A stretch of 12,629 nt of DNA from an uncultured Prevotella sp. (GTDB lineage: Bacteria > Bacteroidota > Bacteroidia > Bacteroidales > Bacteroidaceae): positions 1 through 12,629 of the forward strand of contig CALCVP010000025.1 in NCBI GenBank assembly GCA_937907705.1, read 5' to 3'. Below the pieces are notes generated by a model. The model saw only the letters and a program-made list of their open reading frames with translations. It was not told the origin of the DNA and ran no database searches. The position numbers were made by a program, and so were the translations under genes. This document shows, piece by piece, positions 7,221 through 12,629 of this stretch. Numbering within the stretch: position 1 is the stretch's first letter; each line of letters opens with the position of its first letter.

Positions 7221-8092
7221 TGCAATATTTCTTTTAAGTATTTAACATTTTCACCATAATTGACTATTACATTGCGCACCTGCTTTACATCTCTGCTGCG
7301 CTCTACAAAGAGCCATCCTTCCCATCCAATCTTGTCGAGTGCTTTCTTTATTGCAGCCATGTCTATGGCTTTGTCGTCTCTCAGCCACACGCCATCGGTA
7401 TTGCTTGCATGTATGGCACAGATGTGCTGCTTGCCCAATTTCTTCAGTTCTTTCGGTATATTGCGTCCATGCTCTACGGCTGTTTGGAATTTATAGAATA
7501 TAGCTATTCCGTCAGACCCTATTTCTTTCAGCAGCTTCAGGTTGCCTTTTGCGTCTAATGGCGTGTCAATGCCTATCACTTTACCACGTGTTTTAGCCAT
7601 GTTGCCGGCTTGTCGTAGCCTTTCCACCACTTCTTTTCTTAGCGGCAACGAGTCTGTCCAGTTGTTTCCACATCCCCCTAAAGGCAAAAAAGCCACTTTG
7701 GCATCCATTGCATCCATTGTGTTCAGACAGTCTTCTATCAGCCAGTGCCAGCTTTGCTTCTTGGCAAAGCTCTGGCCATAAAATCCCGACATGGCTACTG
7801 CTCCCACCTTTATGCCGAAGCTGTCGGCTGTATGCTTGAAGATACGCACCATCTGAGGGTTGCGCATCTTGTTGTCAAATGAGTCGCGGCGCCCCAGTCC
7901 GCCCATATCCATTTCTATGCCGTCACATCCTAACTGGTGGGCCAATTTGAACTCACCCAATTTCTGTCGCTTTAGTACCATCCAATCGCATACACCTATT
8001 TTATACCGTGGCTGTGCCATGATGGCTTCAGGCAGTGTAATGCATGCGATAAACAGAAGTAGTGCAGCGAATAAATACCATTGTCTTTTCAT
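7217..8092 (-). CDS. Exported sugar isomerase/epimerase-like TIM-barrel protein
   Basis: This 291-residue protein belongs to the xylose isomerase-like TIM-barrel superfamily (AP endonuclease 2 type). It starts with a signal peptide (about 1-26, ending IMAQ), so it should be periplasmic, unlike the classical cytoplasmic members. Blocks typical of the fold are LGCDGIEMDM (54-63), GIKVGAVAMSG (93-103), GKVIGIDTPLD (170-180), ICAIHASNTDG (224-234) and GWEGWLFVERSRD (257-269). Candidate metal ligands are E60, D176, H228 and E264; D176 stands where the family usually has glutamate. It is the first gene of the four-gene cluster and is coupled to DUF3826 by an ATGA overlap. The substrate is unknown; acting on a sugar released by the GH127/GH141-like enzymes is inference. 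The start at 8092 is supported by the signal peptide beginning there. Confidence 0.82.
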   Translation of the reverse strand: MKRQWYLFAALLLFIACITLPEAIMAQPRYKIGVCDWMVLKRQKLGEFKLAHQLGCDGIEMDMGGLGRRDSFDNKMRNPQMVRIFKHTADSFGIKVGAVAMSGFYGQSFAKKQSWHWLIEDCLNTMDAMDAKVAFLPLGGCGNNWTDSLPLRKEVVERLRQAGNMAKTRGKVIGIDTPLDAKGNLKLLKEIGSDGIAIFYKFQTAVEHGRNIPKELKKLGKQHICAIHASNTDGVWLRDDKAIDMAAIKKALDKIGWEGWLFVERSRDVKQVRNVIVNYGENVKYLKEILQ

Positions 8093-8273
8093 TCTTTTTG
8101 ATTATGTTTTACTTTTAAAAGACGTACTATGTTTGCTTTTGTACTGATTGTATGGCATTTCAATTCGCGTTTCTTCTATATGAACATCTCACGATCAGCC
8201 GTAAAGAGATATTTTCATGCATAAAAATAATTTAAAATAAAGGTGTAATGTACTTGACAAATTTGCAACAAGC

Positions 8274-8324
8274 GAAGATAATCAATAGGGATAATCCTTC
8301 AAGAATAGGGATTGTCATATCTTC
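8274..8324. repeat. Paired direct repeats inside an imperfect inverted repeat; possible operator
   Basis: AATAGGGAT occurs at 8284-8292 and again at 8304-8312, exactly 20 bases apart, which is about two helical turns. The pair is framed by GAAGAT (8274-8279) and ATCTTC (8319-8324), with CAAT/ATTG just inside. It ends 15 bases upstream of the plus-strand -33 element, a fitting place for a regulator of either divergent unit. No regulator gene is nearby. Confidence 0.4.
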
Positions 8325-8339
8325 ATTTATGGTTTTTCC

Positions 8340-8371
8340 TTTGAACTAAAGACATGTATGTTTTATCTTTG
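8340..8371 (+). promoter_or_regulatory. Bacteroidetes-type promoter of the small exported protein
   Basis: TTTG (8340-8343) is followed after 20 bases by TATCTTTG (8364-8371). Both match the Bacteroidetes primary-sigma consensus (TTTG and TAnnTTTG) perfectly at near-usual spacing. Transcription would start near 8378, leaving a leader of about 145 bases before the ATG at 8524. Confidence 0.72.
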
Positions 8372-8523
8372 CATACAGAAAAGTTGCTTAACTGTGATAG
8401 CGGTAGCTATTGTCTGTGTATGGAGCATCTTTTGTTGAGACAGACGGCCGTTGTTGAGCCAAGGTGCTTGTACAATATCGTCAATCAGAAACCTTATGTT
8501 TAACCCCTTAAAAAGTAAACGAC

Positions 8524-9033
8524 ATGAAACGTACAATTTTAGCCATCGTAGCAATAGTGTTGACTTTCTCGTCAGCTTGTGCACAGAAATTACAGAATAT
8601 TAGAGTAGAAGCTCGGTATATAACAGACAAGATGGTGGCAGAGTTAGGATTGACAACCGTTCAGCGCAACAGTATATTGCAGCTGAATATCGATTATCTG
8701 AATGGTATTAACGGTTATCGTGATATTCATGACAAGGCATGGAAATACCGCAACAAGCAAATCAGGAAAATGCTAAATAGCCGTCAGTGGAAAAGGTATA
8801 GAAATGCTTCTTACTTTTATCAGCCAATAGGATGGGAGAGAGGCACTTATGTTCATAACATCTATGTGAAATATCCTGATGCTCCTAAGCGTGGACATGA
8901 CAAAGGTCCTCGCTTTGATGAATCCAGACCACCTCGCTTTGATGAACCTAAAGGACCTCATGGTAATAACAGTCCTGAGGCCATCAAGATGCGGAGAGAC
9001 ATGAGAAAGCATTGCAAGAGAGGTGCAAGATAA
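8524..9033 (+). CDS. Small exported basic protein of unknown function
   Basis: This 169-residue protein has a signal peptide (residues 1-20, cleavage after ACA, mature N-terminus QKLQN). A lipoprotein signal is unlikely because the residue three before the cysteine is serine. Residues 30-100 are helical and contain LGLTTVQRNSI (41-51), an LTxxQ pattern like that of Spy/CpxP-type periplasmic helical proteins. They are followed by a basic, aromatic stretch (RQWKRYRNASYFYQPIGW, 87-104). The C-terminal third is disordered and proline- and charge-rich, with PRFDE repeated at 129-133 and 137-141 and a strongly basic end. I do not recognise the family with confidence. It has its own promoter, lies divergent to the carbohydrate operon and ends 17 bases from the convergent transferase gene. 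No Shine-Dalgarno sequence precedes the start; the leader is A-rich. Confidence 0.78.
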   Translation: MKRTILAIVAIVLTFSSACAQKLQNIRVEARYITDKMVAELGLTTVQRNSILQLNIDYLNGINGYRDIHDKAWKYRNKQIRKMLNSRQWKRYRNASYFYQPIGWERGTYVHNIYVKYPDAPKRGHDKGPRFDESRPPRFDEPKGPHGNNSPEAIKMRRDMRKHCKRGAR

Positions 9034-9050
9034 TGTGAGGCAGAGCTTCT

Positions 9051-9746
9051 TTACTTTATGGCATGTGGAGAAACAATGGCATAGGCCATAATGTAGGGAA
9101 GCTTTATCTTATAGCAGAGAGTAAACACTTGCTGCTGTACAAGATTCTCAATCTCTATTTGCCCTTCAGTGTTATTGCCGGTAATGGCTTGTATGCGCAT
9201 TTGGTTCAATCCTAAATGTTGGGCAGACAATAGTTTGTAAAGTGTTTCTTTGGCACACCAGTGCAGCAGCAAATGCAGGATAGATGAGGCTGTTTCATCT
9301 GGGCGCAACAGCTTTGGAGCTATTCGTGCCACGCGGTCTGACTGGTATTCTACATCTATGGCAACGGCATGATGAGTGGATACAATAACAGTTACCAACT
9401 CTTTTGTATGGCTGATACTTATATAATGACCATTGGAGAGATAAGGGCTTCCATCATCATGATGGTTTAACAGTATTGCTTCTTGCTGATTTTCAATGGT
9501 TGCAGTGTGGAGAGCAAGTTCAGCTTTTGTGTCAGAGACTGTTGGCCTATTGTAGAGCAAAAACAGAAGAATGTGTTCTGTGAGTGCCTCTTTATGTCTG
9601 CTTTCAGACTTGTATAGCTGGCTGAAAGCAGAGCGCAACGATGCCAGCATAGGGTATCGGGCATACAAGTCTGCTGTCGATTCTGTTGCTTTCCATGTGG
9701 CCAAGCGTACATCAGAGGTGATATATTCAATCGATAAAAGGGGCAT
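9051..9746 (-). CDS. 4'-phosphopantetheinyl transferase superfamily protein
   Basis: This 231-residue cytoplasmic enzyme of the Sfp/HetI type should transfer phosphopantetheine from CoA to a serine of an acyl or peptidyl carrier protein. All three signature motifs are present. GSPYLSNGHYISISHT (99-114) precedes VAIDVEYQSDR (128-138), whose D131 and E133 bind magnesium. WCAKETLYKLL (163-173) supplies the W..KE motif (K166, E167). The length is usual for Sfp-type enzymes. It starts 8 bases after the stop of gldE, so the two genes are probably cotranscribed. It may be the only carrier-protein-activating enzyme here or a second one beside AcpS; no carrier protein or synthase gene is in view. The stop lies close to the convergent plus-strand gene with no obvious terminator between them. 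Confidence 0.9.
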   Translation of the reverse strand: MPLLSIEYITSDVRLATWKATESTADLYARYPMLASLRSAFSQLYKSESRHKEALTEHILLFLLYNRPTVSDTKAELALHTATIENQQEAILLNHHDDGSPYLSNGHYISISHTKELVTVIVSTHHAVAIDVEYQSDRVARIAPKLLRPDETASSILHLLLHWCAKETLYKLLSAQHLGLNQMRIQAITGNNTEGQIEIENLVQQQVFTLCYKIKLPYIMAYAIVSPHAIK

Positions 9747-9754
9747 AACAGTAA

Positions 9755-11101
9755 TTATTCTTCCTCTTTCTTGGATGGTTTTTCAAGTGCTTCACCAATA
9801 ACAACCTTTACCTTTGAAATGCGTCGCTCTTCAATGCTTTGTACTTCAAAGGTATAATTCTTATAAGCAAGTTTCTCGTTTATCTTAGGAAAGTCACCTT
9901 TTATTTCCAGCATCAATCCTGCCAAAGTGTCGGCTTCGCCTTCTATATCCGAGAAGAAATCTTCATCAATATTCAGCGTTTTGCAGAAATCGGTGAGCAG
10001 TGTCTTGCCTTCAAACAAGTAGGTATTCTTGTTGATGCGTATAAAACTTTTTTCTTCTTCATCGTATTCATCGTTAATCTCGCCGACAATTTCTTCCAAA
10101 ATGTCTTCCAAGGTAACGATGCCGCTGGTGCCTCCAAACTCGTCTACCACAATGGCTATATGCACCTTGTTGTTTTGGAACTCCCTTAGCAAGTCGTCTA
10201 TCTTCTTGGTTTCCGGCACGAAATAAGGCGGACGTATCAAGCTCTGCCATCTAAAGGTACTGGGCTTTTTCAGATGGGGCAGCAGGTCTTTGATGTATAG
10301 AATACCCCTGATATTGTCTGTGTTGTCTTTGTACACAGGTATTCTACTGTAATTATTGTCAATCACGCATTTCAGCACCTCAGGAAAAGTAGTATTTATA
10401 TCGAGGTCTACAATGTCTTTACGGCAAGTCATTACTTCCTTGGCTGTTTCATCACCAAAGCGGATGATGCCTTGCAGCATGCTTTGCTCTTCTTTTATAT
10501 CGTTTTTGTCGGTCAGTTCAAGTGCCTGTCCCAACTCGTCTACGCTTAATACATGATTTTCTTTGGATAGCAATTTTTCTGCTACGACGCCACTCTTCAT
10601 CAGAATGCTTTCCAGCAGCCAGAATATCTTGCGAAAGAAGAAGATACCTTTTACTGCACTACGGCAAAACTTCAATGGATTTTGACGGGCAAAAATTTTA
10701 GGCATAATCTCGCCAAAGAGCAGCAGAAGGAATGTAAGCAATACTGATGTGAAGATAAACTGGAGCACATAAGAATTGCCAAAGTTAATCAGCTTGCCGA
10801 AAATATAGTTGGTAAGCATAATAATCGTAACATTCACAAAGTTGTTTGTGATGAGGATAGTGGCCAATGTGCGTTCTGTGTCGTCTCTTAGCAATTGTAT
10901 TTTCTTGTCGGCATCATTGCGCTCTGTATCCATAGCATTGAGGTCTGATGGCGAAAGACTGAAGAAAGCTATCTCTGAGCCACTGGCAAAACCTGACAGT
11001 AGCAATAATATCACAGTGAGACATGAGGCTATTATTACACCTATGGATGGGGCATAGAACTCAACCCCATTTAAAAAAGATAAGAATAGAAAGCTAATCA
11101 C
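9755..11101 (-). CDS. gldE: GldE-like CBS-domain membrane protein (CNNM/CorC-HlyC family)
   Basis: This 448-residue inner-membrane protein has an N-terminal DUF21/CNNM transmembrane region. Hydrophobic segments lie near 17-38, 80-105 and 111-129, with SGFASGSEIAFFSLS (36-50) and GEIMPKIFARQNP (130-142). A CBS pair follows (about 220-340), containing YSRIPVY (251-257) and DEFGGTSGIVTLEDILEEIV (320-339). The C-terminal CorC/HlyC domain spans about 353-435. Relatives transport or sense divalent cations. In gliding Flavobacteria GldE is linked to GldD and motility, but it also occurs widely in non-gliding Bacteroidales, where its role is uncertain. The start is GTG at 11101; an in-frame stop at 11114-11116 rules out a longer form, and the next internal Met would delete a membrane segment. 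It lies downstream of ssb and upstream of the transferase, the usual Bacteroidetes neighbourhood. Confidence 0.9.
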   Translation of the reverse strand: MISFLFLSFLNGVEFYAPSIGVIIASCLTVILLLLSGFASGSEIAFFSLSPSDLNAMDTERNDADKKIQLLRDDTERTLATILITNNFVNVTIIMLTNYIFGKLINFGNSYVLQFIFTSVLLTFLLLLFGEIMPKIFARQNPLKFCRSAVKGIFFFRKIFWLLESILMKSGVVAEKLLSKENHVLSVDELGQALELTDKNDIKEEQSMLQGIIRFGDETAKEVMTCRKDIVDLDINTTFPEVLKCVIDNNYSRIPVYKDNTDNIRGILYIKDLLPHLKKPSTFRWQSLIRPPYFVPETKKIDDLLREFQNNKVHIAIVVDEFGGTSGIVTLEDILEEIVGEINDEYDEEEKSFIRINKNTYLFEGKTLLTDFCKTLNIDEDFFSDIEGEADTLAGLMLEIKGDFPKINEKLAYKNYTFEVQSIEERRISKVKVVIGEALEKPSKKEEE

Positions 11102-11227
11102 TGTTGTTGTTTTTTATAAATACATGTGTAAAACCTGACTTGTTACAGCAAGTGCTGATGCTGAAGTGGCCTTCTTTACAGCTGTATTGTGCTGATGTAC
11201 ATCCATATAAGTGCTGCTTTATGGAAT

Positions 11228-11623
11228 TTAGAAAGTAGGGGCACCGACAGAGGATGTCTTGTCTGCCACCTCGGTAGTATTGTTGTTGGCTGTTGGCTTG
11301 GGTGTGAGCAGTTCCATATTGTCTGCATACACTTCCGTTACATTGTGCCTTATGCCTTTTTGGTCGCTGTAAGTGCGGTAGTGCAAGCGTCCCTCTATGT
11401 ATAGCTTGTCGCCTTTGTGAACATACTTTTCCACTATTTTAGCCAATCCTCTTGACAAAACTATATTGTGCCAGTCTGTTCTGTCAGGCACTTGAGTACC
11501 GTTTTGCAGTGTATATCCACGCTCTGTTGTGGCCAGAGGAAAGCTGGCTACGGCTTGGTCGCGGTCGTAATATCTTACCACAGGATCTTTACCTACATTG
11601 CCAATAAGCATTACTTTATTCAT
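11228..11623 (-). CDS. ssb: Single-stranded DNA-binding protein
   Basis: This 131-residue SSB coats single-stranded DNA during replication, repair and recombination. The OB-fold domain covers about residues 1-106, with the family blocks MNKVMLIGNVGKDPVVRY (1-18), ASFPLATTERGY (26-37), DRTDWHNIV (47-55) and VEKYVHKGDKLYIEGRL (64-80). The tail after residue 107 is short and ends SSVGAPTF. Most bacterial SSBs end in an acidic tip such as DDLPF or DDDIPF, which recruits partner proteins; here only the final phenylalanine and a nearby proline resemble it. The reading frame at the end looks intact: neighbouring frames do not restore an acidic tip. This may therefore be a second SSB or a diverged tail. 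It lies 126 bases upstream of gldE, a common arrangement in Bacteroidetes. Confidence 0.93.
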   Translation of the reverse strand: MNKVMLIGNVGKDPVVRYYDRDQAVASFPLATTERGYTLQNGTQVPDRTDWHNIVLSRGLAKIVEKYVHKGDKLYIEGRLHYRTYSDQKGIRHNVTEVYADNMELLTPKPTANNNTTEVADKTSSVGAPTF

Positions 11624-11719
11624 AATCGTATCGTTGTCATTAGAATTAATAACTGTATGTAACCTTCATGAACAAGTTGCAGAAGGTGCGGTAGGGATGT
11701 GGCTGTCTTTCCCGTATAG

Positions 11720-12268
11720 CTACTTCCACATGCCGAGGTATCTGAACTTGAAGTTCTTGCCTTTGGCCGACGGGAATTGGCTTCTGTTGTCGACTCTGCT
11801 GCGCAGGTGTTCCACCATGCGGTTGTAGCAGTCAAGTCCTGACATTGCTTTGCAGTCTACCACAAAATGTGTATCTCTATATTCGTGCTTACCGGTTACG
11901 GGCACCAACACTACGCGCTTAAAGTCGAGTGTGCCTTCGTACCATCCGGGCCTTTCTTCATTGAGGCGCGCAATGATAGGAGTAACCATGTCTCGGGATT
12001 CCTCGTTGCCTTGAACATTGGAGCGCAAAGCTTTTTTCTGCTTGAAGTCAAGCATAGTGGCAGCCTCAGTCTTTATGATAATGAAATAAACACGAGGTCT
12101 GATTTTGTATCTTTTGGGATAATAAACATCACTGGCAACATATTCTCTGATGTCATTTTCCAATTCGCGATTCATTCCAATCTCGTCAATAGAAGCTAAA
12201 AAATCAATGGCATCATCAACATTGGTTACCAATGTCTCTTTATCAAAATATCTGATATATAAGTTCAT
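11720..12268 (-). CDS. Protein of unknown function, tRNA-proximal
   Basis: I do not recognise the family of this 182-residue soluble protein. It has no signal peptide or membrane segment. Visible features are an acidic N-terminal helix region (DDAIDFLASIDEI, 18-30), a strand-rich centre (RVYFIIIKTE at 59-68 and RVVLVPVTG at 118-126), and a basic C-terminus (AKGKNFKFRYLGMWK, 168-182). The ATG at 12268 is preferred. A longer frame reaches 12334, but its first 22 codons run through the 3' half of tRNA-Gly, so they cannot be real coding sequence. The start lies 21 bases downstream of the tRNA 3' end, so it may be read from the tRNA promoter. The stop lies 96 bases before ssb. The length and regular composition support a real gene; the function is unknown. 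Confidence 0.7.
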   Translation of the reverse strand: MNLYIRYFDKETLVTNVDDAIDFLASIDEIGMNRELENDIREYVASDVYYPKRYKIRPRVYFIIIKTEAATMLDFKQKKALRSNVQGNEESRDMVTPIIARLNEERPGWYEGTLDFKRVVLVPVTGKHEYRDTHFVVDCKAMSGLDCYNRMVEHLRSRVDNRSQFPSAKGKNFKFRYLGMWK

Positions 12269-12289
12269 GTTGTATTTTCTTACTGTAAG

Positions 12290-12365
<76 letters not shown>

Positions 12366-12382
12366 AAGCTGCTATTAGAAAG

Positions 12383-12466
12383 TGAAGAGGAGGAGACTCG
12401 AACTCCCACGAAGCAATTTTCACTACCCCCTCAAAGTAGCGCGTCTACCAATTCCGCCACCTCTCC
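12383..12466 (-). tRNA. tRNA-Leu (anticodon GAG)
   Basis: This is an 84-base class II tRNA with a long variable arm. The acceptor stem is GGAGAGG/CCTCTTC with one G/U pair and discriminator A73. The anticodon GAG lies at 12430-12432 in a TTGAGGG loop. The T-loop is the standard TTCGAGT. CCA is not encoded, unlike in the neighbouring tRNA-Gly. It lies 17 bases upstream of tRNA-Gly and is probably cotranscribed with it. Confidence 0.95.
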
Positions 12467-12575
12467 AAGTTTAATCCCTATTTAAATTGCATATGAGAAC
12501 AAACAATTGTCTTTAATAAAACTTCCCACAACAAATAATTTAAATATTCGTTTATTGTATTTCTACAGTTTAATG

Positions 12576-12629
12576 TGGAGCGGAAAACGGGACTCGGACC
12601 CGCGACCCCGACCTTGGCAAGGTCGTGCT
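12576..12629 (-). tRNA. tRNA-Gly (anticodon GCC), second copy, cut by window edge
   Basis: The visible 54 bases, from the encoded CCA to the D-arm side of the anticodon stem, are identical to positions 12290-12343 and include the same C55 T-loop. The 5' end lies outside the window. The start-to-start offset between the copies is 286 bases. An AT-rich spacer of 109 bases separates it from tRNA-Leu. Confidence 0.95.

Larger units (their letters stand above)
8093..8523. other. Divergent control region between the carbohydrate operon and the small exported gene
   Basis: Genes read away from each other on either side. The region holds a strong plus-strand promoter (8340-8371), a direct-repeat element (8274-8324), and a leader of about 145 bases before the plus-strand gene. 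I find no good minus-strand promoter for the TIM-barrel gene. The best candidates (for example CTTG with TATCTTCG at 8303-8273) are weak, so that operon may need an activator. A short reading frame in the leader is discussed among the findings. Confidence 0.5.

Noticed and set aside
8258..8265. CAAATTTG palindrome as a promoter box of the minus-strand carbohydrate operon
   Set aside because: It lacks the TA of the TAnnTTTG element, and no partner box lies at suitable spacing.
8363..8584. A 73-codon minus-strand frame in the divergent region
   Set aside because: It overlaps the promoter, the leader and the signal peptide of the plus-strand gene and has no recognisable content.

Overview
The window looks like chromosomal DNA of a Bacteroidales bacterium, most likely Prevotella-like. 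The evidence is the gene families (GldE with a neighbouring SSB, DUF3826, GH127 and GH141-like enzymes, a GGGtGRT protein), promoters of the Bacteroidetes type (TTTG ... TAnnTTTG), and A-rich leaders that mostly lack a Shine-Dalgarno sequence. I see no phage, transposon, CRISPR array or plasmid function.

Layout from left to right. Positions 1-439 are non-coding and hold a plus-strand terminator-like hairpin (133-169), an unexplained inverted repeat (311-348) and the terminator of the first operon (381-415). Positions 440-2170, minus strand, are a two-gene operon: an IscU/NifU-like iron-sulfur scaffold followed 15 bases later by a GGGtGRT-family protein. Positions 2556-8092, minus strand, are a four-gene carbohydrate cluster of exported proteins. 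In order of transcription these are a periplasmic TIM-barrel isomerase/epimerase-like protein, a DUF3826 protein, a GH127 enzyme and a GH141-like beta-helix protein. The last two overlap by 22 bases, and a long hairpin (2488-2534) follows the cluster. The GH127/GH141 pairing recalls BT1003/BT1002 in the Bacteroides thetaiotaomicron rhamnogalacturonan-II locus, so a role on rare pectin side-chain sugars is the best guess. There is no SusC/SusD pair and no local regulator.

A roughly 430-base divergent region (8093-8523) carries a clear plus-strand promoter and a pair of 9-base direct repeats. It leads into a small exported basic protein (8524-9033). Facing it on the minus strand is a housekeeping group: ssb (11228-11623), gldE (9755-11101) and a 4'-phosphopantetheinyl transferase (9051-9746). 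Upstream of these are a conserved-looking protein of unknown function (11720-12268) and a tRNA array on the minus strand: Gly(GCC), Leu(GAG), and a second Gly(GCC) cut by the window edge.

The points most worth a second look are the scaffold/GGGtGRT pair, whose function I do not know to be established; the translationally coupled GH127/GH141-like pair; tRNA-Gly genes that encode C at position 55 in place of the near-universal U; an SSB without the usual acidic C-terminal tip; and the repeats and hairpins in the intergenic regions.
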